Shown: one piece after another, positions 38,311 through 47,544 of the stretch
Layout of the letters: every line of letters starts with the position of its first letter
How positions within the stretch are numbered: the first letter of the stretch is position 1
DNA from: Streptococcus bovimastitidis
Lineage (GTDB): Bacteria > Bacillota > Bacilli > Lactobacillales > Streptococcaceae
Direction: 5' to 3'
Assembly (NCBI RefSeq): GCF_001885095.1
Contig: NZ_LZDD01000002.1
Location: 459,400-523,399 of the forward strand
Length of the DNA stretch: 64,000 nt
Notes under the pieces: generated by a model
The model's database searches: none
Seen by the model: the letters and a program-made list of their open reading frames with translations, nothing else
What the model was told of the DNA's origin: nothing
Made by a program: the position numbers and the translations under genes

Positions 38311-39930
38311 TTGCTTACTGTTTCAGATATTTCACTACGATTTAGTGATCGCAAACTTTTTGATGAAGTTAATATTAAATTTACTGCAGGTAACACTTAT
38401 GGTTTAATTGGTGCCAATGGTGCTGGAAAATCAACATTTTTAAAAATTTTAGCTGGAGATATTGAACCTTCAACAGGTCATATTTCACTTGGACAAGATG
38501 AACGTCTTTCTGTTCTTCGACAAAACCACTTTGACTACGAAGAAGAACGTGTTATTGATGTTGTTATCATGGGAAATGAACAGCTATACGATATCATGAA
38601 AGAAAAAGACGCTATTTATATGAAAGAAGATTTTTCTGAAGAAGATGGTGTCCGTGCAGCAGAACTAGAAGGACTTTTTGCTGAACTTGGTGGTTGGGAA
38701 GCTGAAAGTGAAGCTTCACAATTACTTCAGAATTTAAATATTTCTGAAGAATTACACTATCAAACTATGAGTGAATTAGCTAATGGGGAAAAAGTTAAAG
38801 TTCTCTTAGCCAAAGCTCTTTTTGGTAAACCTGATGTTCTATTACTAGACGAACCAACCAATGGTTTGGATATTCAGTCAATTGCTTGGCTTGAAGATTT
38901 TTTGATTGATTTTGAAAATACAGTTATCGTTGTATCCCATGACCGTCATTTCTTAAATAAAGTTTGTACCCATATGGCTGACTTAGACTTTGGGAAAATT
39001 AAGTTGTATGTTGGTAACTATGATTTCTGGAAACAATCTTCTGAATTAGCTGCCCGTCTTCAATCAGACCGTAATGCAAAAGCTGAAGAAAAAATAAAAG
39101 AACTACAAGAATTCGTTGCTCGCTTTTCTGCTAATGCATCTAAATCAAAACAAGCAACATCACGTAAAAAAATGCTTGATAAAATTGAATTAGAAGAAAT
39201 TGTCCCTTCAAGTCGAAAATACCCATTTATCAATTTTAAAGCTGAAAGAGAGATGGGAAATGATTTTCTAACAGTTGAAAATCTATCAGTTACAATTGAC
39301 GGAGAAAAAATCCTCGACAATATTAGTTTTATACTTCGTCCAGGTGATAAAGCAGCATTAATTGGTCAAAATGATATTCAAACAACAGCATTAATGCGTG
39401 CACTCATGGATGATATTGAGTATGAAGGAACAATCAAATGGGGTGTCACAACAAGTAGATCATACCTACCAAAAGATAACTCTAAGGACTTTGCTAGTGG
39501 TGAATCTATTTTAGAATGGTTAAGACAATTTGCTGCTAAAGGTGAAGACGATGATACTTTCTTACGTGGTTTCTTAGGAAGAATGCTCTTCTCTGGAGAT
39601 GAGGTAAAAAAATCAGTTAACGTCTTATCTGGTGGTGAAAAAGTACGTGTTATGTTATCTAAGTTAATGTTATTAAAATCAAATGTATTAATTTTAGATG
39701 ATCCAACAAATCACTTAGACCTAGAATCAATTTCTAGTTTAAATGATGGCATTAAAGATTTTAAAGAGTCCGTTATTTTTGCCAGCCATGACCATGAATT
39801 TATTCAAACAATTGCTAATCACATTGTTGTGATTTCAAAAAATGGTGTTATTGACCGTATCGATGAAACTTACGATGAATTCCTTGAAAATCAAGAAGTA
39901 CAAGCGAAAGTAGCAGAACTTTGGAAATAA
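38311..39930 (+). CDS. ABC-F ATPase with degenerate second nucleotide site (YbiT-like)
   Basis: 539 residues, two ABC domains, no membrane segments. Domain 1 has a normal Walker A (GANGAGKST, residues 34-42) and LLLDEPTNGLD but signature ANGEK. Domain 2 (from about residue 325) has the reverse: a good LSGGEKVR, but Walker A is GQNDIQTT without the lysine (about 350) and Walker B is LILDDPTNHLD with Asp instead of Glu. So only one composite ATP site is canonical. ABC-F proteins act on ribosomes. It starts with TTG, with AGGTGA upstream. Confidence 0.9.
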   Translation: MLTVSDISLRFSDRKLFDEVNIKFTAGNTYGLIGANGAGKSTFLKILAGDIEPSTGHISLGQDERLSVLRQNHFDYEEERVIDVVIMGNEQLYDIMKEKDAIYMKEDFSEEDGVRAAELEGLFAELGGWEAESEASQLLQNLNISEELHYQTMSELANGEKVKVLLAKALFGKPDVLLLDEPTNGLDIQSIAWLEDFLIDFENTVIVVSHDRHFLNKVCTHMADLDFGKIKLYVGNYDFWKQSSELAARLQSDRNAKAEEKIKELQEFVARFSANASKSKQATSRKKMLDKIELEEIVPSSRKYPFINFKAEREMGNDFLTVENLSVTIDGEKILDNISFILRPGDKAALIGQNDIQTTALMRALMDDIEYEGTIKWGVTTSRSYLPKDNSKDFASGESILEWLRQFAAKGEDDDTFLRGFLGRMLFSGDEVKKSVNVLSGGEKVRVMLSKLMLLKSNVLILDDPTNHLDLESISSLNDGIKDFKESVIFASHDHEFIQTIANHIVVISKNGVIDRIDETYDEFLENQEVQAKVAELWK

Positions 39931-39933
39931 AAA

Positions 39934-39959
39934 AATAAGGCGGAAACGCCTTATTATTT
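39934..39959 (+). terminator. Terminator after the ABC-F gene
   Basis: AATAAGGCG pairs with CGCCTTATT around GAAA, followed by T. Confidence 0.88.
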
Positions 39960-39987
39960 TTTAGAATAAATAAGAGAAGGAGAAGAG

Positions 39988-42570
39988 ATGAGTCATCATA
40001 ATAAAAAATTTTTCATACTGAATTATCCAATTAGTTTTCTTATGCCATCACTCATTATGATAGTTGTCTTATTCTCTAAGGGAATCTATTGGGGTAGTGA
40101 AAAAACACTTTTGGCTAGTGATGGTTTCCATCAATATGTTGTTTTTGCTCAAAATTTAAGAAATATTCTTCATGGATCAGATAGTATTTTTTACACCTTT
40201 ACAAGTGGTTTAGGTCTCAACTTTTATGCATTAAGCAGTTATTATTTAGGAAGTTTTCTGTCACCTTTTTACTATTTTTTTGATATTAAATCAATGCCTG
40301 ATGCAATCTATCTATTTACCCTAATTAAATTTGGCTTGATTGGACTGTCAACCTTCTATTCTTTACACCATATTTACAGTAAAGTAAAACCCTATTTTTT
40401 ACTTGGATTATCAACTGCATTTGCATTAATGAGCTTTTTAAGCAGTCAATTTGAAATTAATACTTGGTTAGATGTATTTATCCTTCTACCTTTAATCATA
40501 CTTGGTTTACACAAATTAATTGAATCTAAACCACTCTTATACTACTCAACATTAACCATATTATTCATTCAAAATTATTATTTTGCTTATATGGTTTCAA
40601 TTTTTTTAAGTCTGTACCTCTTTATTCAATTATTAAAACTAGAGAAAGTAAAGAAAAGATTTCAAACATTTACAAGATTTGTATTTAATTCAGTTTTAGC
40701 AGCCTTATCTGCTTCCTTTATGTTACTTCCTACCTTTCTTGATTTAAAAAACCAAGGAGAAAGTTTTACAAAAATAACAAATCTTCTTACAGATAATTCT
40801 TGGTACCTTGATTTAGTTGCGAAGAATATATTAGGTACTTATGATACAACAAAATTTGATGCTATCCCTATGATTTATGTAGGTCTATTTCCCCTTTTAT
40901 TGACTATTCTTTACTTTACTGTCAAGTCAATAAAGTGGCAAATTCGCTTTTCCTATTTTTTGTTACTCATTTTTATTTGCGCCAGTTATTATTTACAACC
41001 TTTAGATCTTTTTTGGCAAGCCATGCATGCTCCAAATATGTTTTTACATCGCTATGCCTGGTCTATTCCATTACTATTAATTCTACTATCATGTGAAACA
41101 CTGTCTCACTTAGAAGAAATTAAATTGTCATCAATTGTAACTTCTTTTGTTTCCTTTAGCTTAATATTAGCTAGTCCCTTCCTCTTTATAGAACATTATT
41201 CTTTTTTAAATCCAGGTTTATTCCTTTTAACCATTTCTTTTCTTGCTGCTTATACAATCATTCTAATTAGTTTGGAAGAGTTTCATTTTCCAGTATTAAT
41301 CATTACGATCTTTACATTACTCTTTACAACTCTAGAAACAACACTTAATACTTATTATTTAGTTACAGGACTTGAAGAAGAATGGGTATTTCCAAGTAGA
41401 GAATCTTATAATCGTAATCTCAATAGTATTGACCAACTTGTAAACTATCAAAAACAAACTGATCATACATTCTATCGAACTGAGAGATTACTTCCTCAAA
41501 CTGGCAATGACGGTATGAAGTTTAATTACAATGGCATATCTCAATTTTCGTCAATTCGAAATAGACAATCTAGCAGAATTTTAGATCGATTAGGTTTTAA
41601 ATCAGAAGGAACAAATTTAAATTTAAGGTATCAAAATAACACCTTGATTAGTGATAGTATTTTTGCTGTTAAATACAATTTAAGCGAGACATACATGAAT
41701 AAGTATGGATTTAATAAAATGAGGCAAGTTGGCGATACTGTACTCTATAAGAATGCTTATGCACTTCCCCTTGCAATATTAACAGATGGTAACTATCGTG
41801 ATAGTAAGTTTACAGTAAACACTTTAGATAATCAAACGAAGCTCTTAAATGATCTCTCTGGAAAAAACTTTTTATATTTCCAAGAACAAGGGGCACAAAT
41901 TCTTTCACAAGCGAAACTATTTACAAATCAAGTAAAACAACAAGCAATTGGTAGTGCTAATGACACTGTAGTTACGTATCGTCTTAACATTCCAAAAGAG
42001 TCACAAATGTATTTAAGTTTACCTAATATTATCTTTGAAAATCAAGATAATAAAGATGTTCTTGTATCAATTAATGGGAAGACAAGTCATTTTACAACGG
42101 ACAATGTTTTTAGTTTCTTTGACATTGGCTATTTTCCAAAACAACAAAATGTTGAAGTTCAATTAATCTTTCCAAATAATAAGTCGATAGCATTTAATAA
42201 CCCTCATTTTTATAGTCTTAATACAGAAAAATATAAGAATGCTATCGCTGAAATTCAAAAACGTCCAGTCAAGGTCAGTCATAAAAACAATCAGGTTTCC
42301 GTTTCTTATCAAACTGATAAACCTTCTTCACTTTTTTTAACAATACCTTACGACAAGGGTTGGCAAGCTAAAAGAAATGGGAAGAAAGTACCAATTCGAA
42401 AAGCTCAAGATGGTTTCATACTATTAGATGTAAAAAAAGGAAAAGGAAAGATTGAATTAAGTTTTATTCCAAATGGATTTAAAGAGGGTGTCATCATTTC
42501 AGTTGTTAGTGTTGTCCTAGCTTTAATATACTTCACTTTCAACTTTAGGCAAAGAAAAAACAACCAATAA
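39988..42570 (+). CDS. YfhO family membrane protein
   Basis: 860 residues. About 12 helices fill the first 470 residues, then a soluble C-terminal region and one last helix (about 835-855). The N-terminal TLLASDGFHQYVVFAQNLRNI...FYTFTSGLGLNFYAL is the conserved YfhO block with the Asp-Gly-x-x-Gln motif of GT-C-like glycosyltransferases. Relatives in Gram-positive bacteria glycosylate lipoteichoic or wall teichoic acids; this is the most likely role, acting outside the membrane. GAAGGAG precedes the ATG. Confidence 0.85.
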   Translation: MSHHNKKFFILNYPISFLMPSLIMIVVLFSKGIYWGSEKTLLASDGFHQYVVFAQNLRNILHGSDSIFYTFTSGLGLNFYALSSYYLGSFLSPFYYFFDIKSMPDAIYLFTLIKFGLIGLSTFYSLHHIYSKVKPYFLLGLSTAFALMSFLSSQFEINTWLDVFILLPLIILGLHKLIESKPLLYYSTLTILFIQNYYFAYMVSIFLSLYLFIQLLKLEKVKKRFQTFTRFVFNSVLAALSASFMLLPTFLDLKNQGESFTKITNLLTDNSWYLDLVAKNILGTYDTTKFDAIPMIYVGLFPLLLTILYFTVKSIKWQIRFSYFLLLIFICASYYLQPLDLFWQAMHAPNMFLHRYAWSIPLLLILLSCETLSHLEEIKLSSIVTSFVSFSLILASPFLFIEHYSFLNPGLFLLTISFLAAYTIILISLEEFHFPVLIITIFTLLFTTLETTLNTYYLVTGLEEEWVFPSRESYNRNLNSIDQLVNYQKQTDHTFYRTERLLPQTGNDGMKFNYNGISQFSSIRNRQSSRILDRLGFKSEGTNLNLRYQNNTLISDSIFAVKYNLSETYMNKYGFNKMRQVGDTVLYKNAYALPLAILTDGNYRDSKFTVNTLDNQTKLLNDLSGKNFLYFQEQGAQILSQAKLFTNQVKQQAIGSANDTVVTYRLNIPKESQMYLSLPNIIFENQDNKDVLVSINGKTSHFTTDNVFSFFDIGYFPKQQNVEVQLIFPNNKSIAFNNPHFYSLNTEKYKNAIAEIQKRPVKVSHKNNQVSVSYQTDKPSSLFLTIPYDKGWQAKRNGKKVPIRKAQDGFILLDVKKGKGKIELSFIPNGFKEGVIISVVSVVLALIYFTFNFRQRKNNQ

Positions 42571-42586
42571 ATAATTGGTTGTTTTT
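42558..42586 (+). terminator. Terminator after the YfhO gene
   Basis: AAACAACCAAT pairs with ATTGGTTGTTT and is followed by T; it overlaps the last codons of the YfhO gene. Confidence 0.8.
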
Positions 42587-42591
42587 GAATA

Positions 42592-42665
42592 CTCCGGCAG
42601 TAGGACTCGAACCTACGACATCATGATTAACAGTCATGCGCTACTACCAACTGAGCTATGCCGGA
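42592..42665 (-). tRNA. tRNA-Asn (GTT)
   Basis: 74 bases on the minus strand, TCCGGCA acceptor stem paired with TGCCGGA, anticodon loop CTGTTAA with anticodon GTT, T arm GTAGGTTCGAGTCCTAC. CCA is not encoded. Transcribed after tRNA-Glu. Confidence 0.96.
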
Positions 42666-42703
42666 ATAAGATTACAAAAAAAATTGCCTCTCAGCAATTA
42701 TGA

Positions 42704-42775
42704 TAGTCCGTACGGGATTCGAACCCGTGTTACCGCCGTGAAAAGGCGGTGTCTTAACCCCTTGACCAACGGACC
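42704..42775 (-). tRNA. tRNA-Glu (TTC)
   Basis: 72 bases on the minus strand, acceptor GGTCCGT paired with ACGGACT, anticodon TTC in CTTTTCA, T arm CGGGTTCGAATCCCG. CCA not encoded. First of the Glu-Asn pair. Confidence 0.96.
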
Positions 42776-42815
42776 AGAAGTAATTAATGGAGACGTTCTC
42801 CTTAACACTCTTATT

Positions 42816-42843
42816 ATTATATCAGAACTTTTTATTTTGTCTA
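42816..42843 (-). promoter_or_regulatory. Promoter of the Glu-Asn tRNA pair
   Basis: TAGACA (complement of 42838-42843), 16 bases, TATAAT (complement of 42816-42821) preceded by TGA, 41 bases upstream of tRNA-Glu. Confidence 0.7.
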
Positions 42844-42907
42844 CATTTTTTTGAAAAAAAATTCTATTTTTTCACTTCATATAATATGCTCCAATCTTAA
42901 TATAGCA

Positions 42908-42937
42908 TTGACAGAATTAACCCCTTTCTGTTAAAAT
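42908..42937 (+). promoter_or_regulatory. Promoter of tRNA-Arg
   Basis: TTGACA (42908-42913), 18 bases, TAAAAT (42932-42937), 11 bases before the tRNA. Confidence 0.75.
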
Positions 42938-42948
42938 AAGGAAGTTAA

Positions 42949-43022
42949 GGTCTCATAGCTCAGCTGGATAGAGCATTCGCCTTCTAAGCGAACGGTCGCA
43001 GGTTCGAATCCTGCTGGGATCA
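42949..43022 (+). tRNA. tRNA-Arg (TCT)
   Basis: 74 bases, acceptor GGTCTCA paired with TGGGATC (two G-U pairs), anticodon stem TTCGC/GCGAA with loop CTTCTAA, anticodon TCT, T arm GCAGGTTCGAATCCTGC. CCA not encoded. Confidence 0.96.
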
Positions 43023-43026
43023 AAGT

Positions 43027-43055
43027 AAAAGCATTACGAAATTCGTAATGCTTTT
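43027..43055. terminator. Bidirectional terminator, tRNA-Arg / rlmH
   Basis: AAAAGCATTACGAA (43027-43040) pairs with TTCGTAATGCTTTT (43042-43055), a 14-bp perfect inverted repeat with T runs in both directions between two converging genes. Confidence 0.88.
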
Positions 43056-43057
43056 TT

Positions 43058-43073
43058 GTTTCATGTGAAACAT
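43058..43073. promoter_or_regulatory. parS-like site near the origin
   Basis: TGTTTCATGTGAAACA, 15 of 16 bases of parS with T in place of C at the centre. It is 3 kb left of dnaA and 2 kb left of parB, and so the closest site to the origin. Confidence 0.8.
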
Positions 43074-43074
43074 T

Positions 43075-43554
43075 TTATTTATGATATGGACTACCTTCGC
43101 GGATCATAAAGGCACGATAGACTTGTTCAATCAAGACTAGTCGCATTAATTGATGAGGTAATGTTAGAAGACCAAAACTCATTAGTAAGTTTGCTCTATT
43201 TTTTATTCTTGGATCTAGTCCAAGGCTACCTCCAATAATAAAAGTAATATCAGAATAACCACGTACAGTTGCATCTGAAAGATATTGACTAAATTTTTCA
43301 GATGAAAATGCTTTACCTTCTATTGCAAGAACAATAACAAAGTCTCTTTGGCCGATTTTTTTCTCAATTCGGTCTCCCTCAGTAGCAATTATTTTTTCTT
43401 TTTCTAAAATACTTGTATTGTCAGGTGTTCTTTCATCTGGTAATTCAATCATTTCAAGCTGACAGAAGCGAGATAGTCTTTTTTGATATTCTGCAATACC
43501 ATCTTTTAAATATTTTTCTTTTAATTTTCCAACACTTATAATTTTAACTTTCAT
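43075..43554 (-). CDS. rlmH: 23S rRNA (pseudouridine-1915-N3)-methyltransferase
   Basis: 159 residues, exactly the family length. The SPOUT knot shows [55 protein letters not shown]. It methylates the pseudouridine at 23S position 1915 on the assembled 70S ribosome. It is divergent from htrA; the gap between them carries DnaA boxes. Confidence 0.97.
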   Translation of the reverse strand: MKVKIISVGKLKEKYLKDGIAEYQKRLSRFCQLEMIELPDERTPDNTSILEKEKIIATEGDRIEKKIGQRDFVIVLAIEGKAFSSEKFSQYLSDATVRGYSDITFIIGGSLGLDPRIKNRANLLMSFGLLTLPHQLMRLVLIEQVYRAFMIREGSPYHK

Positions 43555-43589
43555 ATAGTTATTGTAACATAACTTATAGGGAACTTAAT

Positions 43590-43674
43590 TTATCCACAAA
43601 AATATATTCCATCAAAGTTGATGAAATAAGGACTTATCCAAAAATTCAATAAGTTTTCCACAAGTTGTGGATTT
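43590..43674. promoter_or_regulatory. DnaA box cluster between rlmH and htrA
   Basis: TTATCCACA (43590-43598, perfect), TTATCCAAA (43634-43642), TTTTCCACA (43654-43662) and the reverse box TGTGGATTT (43666-43674). This is an outlying cluster of the origin, 2.4 kb left of dnaA, and could also control htrA-parB. Confidence 0.75.
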
Positions 43675-43750
43675 CTTTTCTTTTTTTCTAATTTAAGGTA
43701 TAATTAAGCAGTATTTTATAAGATGAAAAAAAAGAGTGGAGGGTAAAAGT

Positions 43751-44947
43751 TTGTCTATAATGAAATTTATCGCAAAACTATTTGGTGTTTTAGTAGTTGG
43801 TATTATTGGTGGGGCCATTGCATTTTTCACCTTAAATAACTTTCAATCTAACTCTGACAATCAAGATGTCATTGCAAAACCAACTACAACTAGTAAAGTC
43901 ACCTATAAAAATACTACAAATACAACAAAAGCTGTAAAAGTTGTTCAAAATGCTGTCGTATCTGTTATAAATTACCAAGAATATAATTCTGAAAATCAGA
44001 TGCCTAGTATTTTTAATCAAGGTGAGGATGCACCTAAAGAAGATGATGGCTTAGCTATTTATAGTGAAGGATCAGGTGTTATTTATAAAAAAGATGGGAA
44101 AGATGCCTATCTTGTCACTAATAACCATGTTATTGATAAAGCAAAACGTATAGAAATCTTACTTGCAGATGGATCCAAAGTAGTTGGTAAATTAGTTGGT
44201 GCTGACACCTATTCTGATTTAGCTGTTGTTAAAATTTCTTCAGACAAAATTAAATCGGTAGCTAAATTTGCTAATTCTTCAAAAATTAATGTTGGTGAAG
44301 TTGCTATTGCAATTGGTAGCCCACTAGGTACAGAATATGCTAATTCAGTAACTGAGGGAATTGTCTCAAGTCTAAGTCGTACAGTTACCTTAAAAAATGA
44401 AGAAGGGGAAACTGTCTCTACAAATGCTATCCAAACTGATGCTGCAATTAACCCAGGTAACTCAGGTGGTGCCTTGATTAATATTGAAGGTCAAGTTATT
44501 GGAATTAATTCAAGTAAAATTTCTCAATCCGATTCTTCTGGAAGTGCTGTAGAAGGTATGGGATTTGCTATTCCAGCTAATGATGTGGTTAAAATTATTA
44601 ACCAATTAGAAGGTAAAGGAGAAGTTGTTAGACCAGCTCTTGGAATTTCAATGGTAAATCTAGGTGATTTATCTACAAATGCTTTAGAACAATTGGATGT
44701 TCCTAAAGACGTGAAGAGTGGTATAGTTGTTGCCAATGTTAAAAAAGGCATGCCTGCTTCTGATAAACTTGAACAGTATGACATTATAACTGAAATTGAC
44801 GGAGAAGCTGTTGCAACGACAAGCGATTTACAAAGTATTCTTTATGGTCATGAAATAAATGATAGTATTAAAGTAACCTTCTATCGCGGTAAAGATAAGA
44901 AGACAGAAACTATTAAATTAACAAAAACAACTAAAGACCTCAATTAA
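43751..44947 (+). CDS. htrA: Serine protease HtrA/DegP
   Basis: 398 residues from the TTG at 43751, which has GGAGGG eight bases before; an ATG at 43760 and a GTG at 43736 are alternatives. One membrane anchor (about residues 6-28), a trypsin-like domain with the triad His (TNNHVID), Asp (YSDLAVVK) and Ser (NPGNSGGAL), and a C-terminal PDZ domain (about 290-385). It degrades misfolded surface and secreted proteins and affects stress tolerance and virulence in streptococci. htrA-parB-dnaA is the normal streptococcal order. Confidence 0.95.
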   Translation: MSIMKFIAKLFGVLVVGIIGGAIAFFTLNNFQSNSDNQDVIAKPTTTSKVTYKNTTNTTKAVKVVQNAVVSVINYQEYNSENQMPSIFNQGEDAPKEDDGLAIYSEGSGVIYKKDGKDAYLVTNNHVIDKAKRIEILLADGSKVVGKLVGADTYSDLAVVKISSDKIKSVAKFANSSKINVGEVAIAIGSPLGTEYANSVTEGIVSSLSRTVTLKNEEGETVSTNAIQTDAAINPGNSGGALINIEGQVIGINSSKISQSDSSGSAVEGMGFAIPANDVVKIINQLEGKGEVVRPALGISMVNLGDLSTNALEQLDVPKDVKSGIVVANVKKGMPASDKLEQYDIITEIDGEAVATTSDLQSILYGHEINDSIKVTFYRGKDKKTETIKLTKTTKDLN

Positions 44948-44975
44948 TACTGTCAAACAATATTGACAAATACTG

Positions 44976-45009
44976 TAAAATACCTTTACAATAACGTAAA
45001 GGTATTTTA
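44976..45009 (+). terminator. Hairpin between htrA and parB
   Basis: TAAAATACCTTTAC pairs with GTAAAGGTATTTTA, a 14-bp perfect stem around AATAAC. It is followed by CTTG rather than a T run; TTTT lies in the stem. It probably ends htrA transcription partly, and the parB ribosome site is 6 bases further on. Confidence 0.65.
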
Positions 45010-45025
45010 CTTGTAAAGGATAAGT

Positions 45026-45799
45026 ATGAAAGAAGAACTTAAAGTCTTAGATATCAAAGATATTGTCGCCAATCCTTACCAGCCGAGACTTCATTTTGAA
45101 AATGACGAATTACAAGAGTTAGCTCATTCAATCAAACGAAATGGTCTTATTCAACCAATTATTGTTCGACCATCTGCTATATATGGTTATGAATTAATTG
45201 CAGGTGAGCGACGTCTAAAAGCTTCACAATTAGCAGGAATGGAACAAATACCGGCTATTGTTAAAGAACTTTCAGCTACTGAAAGTATGCATCAGGCTAT
45301 TATTGAAAATCTGCAGAGATCCAATTTAAATCCAATTGAAGAGGCCAAAGCTTTTCAAAATATTTTAAGTAAGAACCAATTAACCCATGAAGAATTAGCA
45401 AGTTTTATGGGGAAATCACGTCCTTATATTACAAACAGCATCAGATTATTACAACTACCAAATTATATTTTAGAAGCTATCGAAAGTGGACAGATTAGTT
45501 CTGGACATGCTCGTTGTCTGATAGGTATTGATAATAAGAAGAAGATGGAGAAGATATTCCAGCAAATTCTATCTAAAAATTTAAGTGTTAGACAAACAGA
45601 GGAATTAATTAAGTCTGAGAAAAAAGTCAAAATACAAAAAAAAGCTAAAGATATCTTCATTAAGGCTGTTGAGGAGGATCTAGCAAAAGCAACTGGAATT
45701 GCTGTAACCATTAAACAGAAAAAAGATGGAAGCGGACAATTACAATTTTCATTTCAAGACCAAGAAGAACTTAACAGAATTATCAACAAGCTAAAATAG
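45026..45799 (+). CDS. parB: Chromosome partitioning protein ParB (Spo0J)
   Basis: 257 residues. The ParB N-terminal domain has NPYQPR and the CTP-binding GERRLKASQLAG motif (about residues 60-72), ENLQRSNLNPIEEA follows, then the helix-turn-helix LTHEELASFMGKSRPYITNSIRLL (about 115-140) that reads parS. A clamp that slides from parS and loads SMC at the origin. No parA precedes it; pneumococcus and relatives also lack parA. AAAGGA precedes the ATG. Confidence 0.97.
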   Translation: MKEELKVLDIKDIVANPYQPRLHFENDELQELAHSIKRNGLIQPIIVRPSAIYGYELIAGERRLKASQLAGMEQIPAIVKELSATESMHQAIIENLQRSNLNPIEEAKAFQNILSKNQLTHEELASFMGKSRPYITNSIRLLQLPNYILEAIESGQISSGHARCLIGIDNKKKMEKIFQQILSKNLSVRQTEELIKSEKKVKIQKKAKDIFIKAVEEDLAKATGIAVTIKQKKDGSGQLQFSFQDQEELNRIINKLK

Positions 45800-45817
45800 C
45801 TTGTTGATAATCTTTTT
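45781..45817 (+). terminator. parB: parB terminator
   Basis: TATCAACAAGCTA (45781-45793) pairs with TAGCTTGTTGATA (45797-45809) around AAA and is followed by TCTTTTTTT. The stem includes the parB stop. Confidence 0.9.
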
Positions 45818-45830
45818 TTATCTCACAAGT

Positions 45831-45980
45831 TTTTCCACATCATTTATTGTCTATTATTCCTTATATACTAATATATTCCTAACTTACCCACAACTTGTGG
45901 ATAAGTTAAATTAACAATGTGAATATTTTGTCCACAAGTTGTGGATTACTCTAAATCTATAATGAAAAGACTGTGGAAAA
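45831..45980. other. oriC: Origin region upstream of dnaA: DnaA boxes
   Basis: Six DnaA boxes in 150 bases: TTTTCCACA (45831), TTACCCACA (45884), and the reverse TGTGGATAA (45896, perfect), TTGTCCACA (45928), reverse TGTGGATTA (45940) and reverse TGTGGAAAA (45972). The paired opposite boxes at 45884/45896 and 45928/45940 are typical. The cluster also lies over the dnaA promoter, so DnaA can repress its own gene. Confidence 0.9.
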
Positions 45981-46034
45981 CTCTCTATTTTTATGTTAGA
46001 ATAGACCTAGAATTTACCATAGAAGGACACTAAA

Positions 46035-47390
46035 ATGACTGAAAATGAAACTATTTTTTGGAATAGGGTCTTGGAACTAGCTAATATCGAATTAAAGCAG
46101 ACAACTTATGAATTTTTTGTTCTTGATGCTAAGTTAATTAAAGTTGAGAATAATGTTGCTACTATCTATCTCGATAAAGTAAAAATACTTTTTTGGGAAC
46201 AACATCTAAAAAATGTCATTTTGACTGCTGGTTTTGAAATTTTTAATACTCAAATTGACGTTGAATTTACATCTGAAGAGGAATTACAAGTTGTTTCTGA
46301 GGCTCCTCAATTTGGCCAGAGATTTTCACCTCAACCGGTACGCTCCCTACCCCTTGTAGATACTGATTTAAATCAAAAATACTCCTTTGATAATTTTGTT
46401 CAAGGAGATGAAAATAAATGGGCTATTGCAGCCTCACTTGCTGTTGCTAACACCCCTGGATCAACTTATAATCCTTTATTTATTTGGGGAGGACCAGGAC
46501 TTGGTAAAACCCATTTATTAAATGCTATTGGTAATGAAGTCCTTAAAGAAAATCCAAATGCGCGTGTTAAGTATATCACTGCAGAAAACTTTATTAATGA
46601 GTTTGTTGTTCATATTAGACTTGATACCATGGATGAATTAAAGGAAAAATTTAGAAGTTTAGATGTCCTTTTAATTGATGATATCCAATCACTAGCTAAG
46701 AAAACACTTTCTGGAACACAAGAAGAATTCTTTAATACCTTCAATGCTCTCCATGATAAAAATAAACAAATCGTTTTAACCAGTGACCGAACACCTGACC
46801 AACTAAACGATTTGGAACAAAGATTGGTGACACGTTTTAAATGGGGACTAACAGTTAATATTACACCACCAGATTTTGAAACAAGAGTTGCTATCTTAAC
46901 CAATAAAATTCAAGATTATAACTTTACTTTTCCTCAAAACACTATTGAATACTTAGCAGGTCAATTTGATTCAAATGTCAGAGACCTAGAAGGTGCCTTA
47001 AAAGACATTAGTCTTGTTGCCAACTTTAAACAGATTGATAAAATCACAGTTGATATTGCTGCGGAGGCTATTCGCGCAAGAAAATTAGACACTCCAAAAA
47101 TGACCATCATACCTATTGAAGAAATTCAAATTCAAGTTGGGAAATTTTATGATGTGACTGTTAAAGAAATTAAAGCAACTAAACGAACACAGAATATCGT
47201 TATGGCACGTCAGGTTGCCATGTATCTAGCACGTGAGTTAACAGATAATTCACTACCTAAGATTGGAAAAGAGTTTGGTGGGCGAGATCATTCAACTGTT
47301 CTTCATGCTTACAACAAAATCAAAAATATGATTGTTGAAGATGAAAGTCTCCGCATTGAAATTGACACCATCAAAAATAAAATTAAATAG
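46035..47390 (+). CDS. dnaA: Chromosomal replication initiator protein DnaA
   Basis: 451 residues. Domain I at the N-terminus ([21 protein letters not shown]), a short linker, the AAA+ domain with Walker [12 protein letters not shown] (about residue 153) and LLIDDIQSL, and domain IV with the DnaA-box-binding signature [15 protein letters not shown] near residue 415. It melts the origin. AGAAGGA precedes the ATG. dnaN follows after the second part of the origin. Confidence 0.99.
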   Translation: MTENETIFWNRVLELANIELKQTTYEFFVLDAKLIKVENNVATIYLDKVKILFWEQHLKNVILTAGFEIFNTQIDVEFTSEEELQVVSEAPQFGQRFSPQPVRSLPLVDTDLNQKYSFDNFVQGDENKWAIAASLAVANTPGSTYNPLFIWGGPGLGKTHLLNAIGNEVLKENPNARVKYITAENFINEFVVHIRLDTMDELKEKFRSLDVLLIDDIQSLAKKTLSGTQEEFFNTFNALHDKNKQIVLTSDRTPDQLNDLEQRLVTRFKWGLTVNITPPDFETRVAILTNKIQDYNFTFPQNTIEYLAGQFDSNVRDLEGALKDISLVANFKQIDKITVDIAAEAIRARKLDTPKMTIIPIEEIQIQVGKFYDVTVKEIKATKRTQNIVMARQVAMYLARELTDNSLPKIGKEFGGRDHSTVLHAYNKIKNMIVEDESLRIEIDTIKNKIK

Positions 47391-47421
47391 ACTGTGGAAA
47401 AAGTCGGAAAACAATACAAAC

Positions 47422-47513
47422 TTTTCCACAAGTTGTGAACAAGCTTGAGAGCTTACGGCGCGTGGGATTAAGTCAATTATCCCCCTTGTCCACAAGACCT
47501 ACTACTACTACTA
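47422..47513 (+). other. oriC: Unwinding side of oriC: DnaA boxes and CTA trios
   Basis: Between dnaA and dnaN: TTTTCCACA (47422-47430), reverse TGTGAACAA (47434-47442), a GC-rich cluster, TTGTCCACA (47486-47494), then five CTA triplets in register (47499-47513) leading into an AT-rich tract. CTA repeats directly after a DnaA box are the DnaA-trio element that guides filament growth onto single strand, so strand opening likely begins at about 47500-47530. Confidence 0.88.
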
Positions 47514-47544
47514 AATATTATACTTATAAAATAAAGGAGTTTTC

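Noticed and set aside
42636..42854. 72-codon frame on the plus strand
   Set aside because: It runs antisense through tRNA-Asn and tRNA-Glu and has no ribosome site.
44943..44980. Third copy of the ATTGACAAT motif between htrA and parB
   Set aside because: ATTGACAAA and TGTAAA are present but the inverse arm TTGTCAAT is missing; likely chance, next to a terminator.
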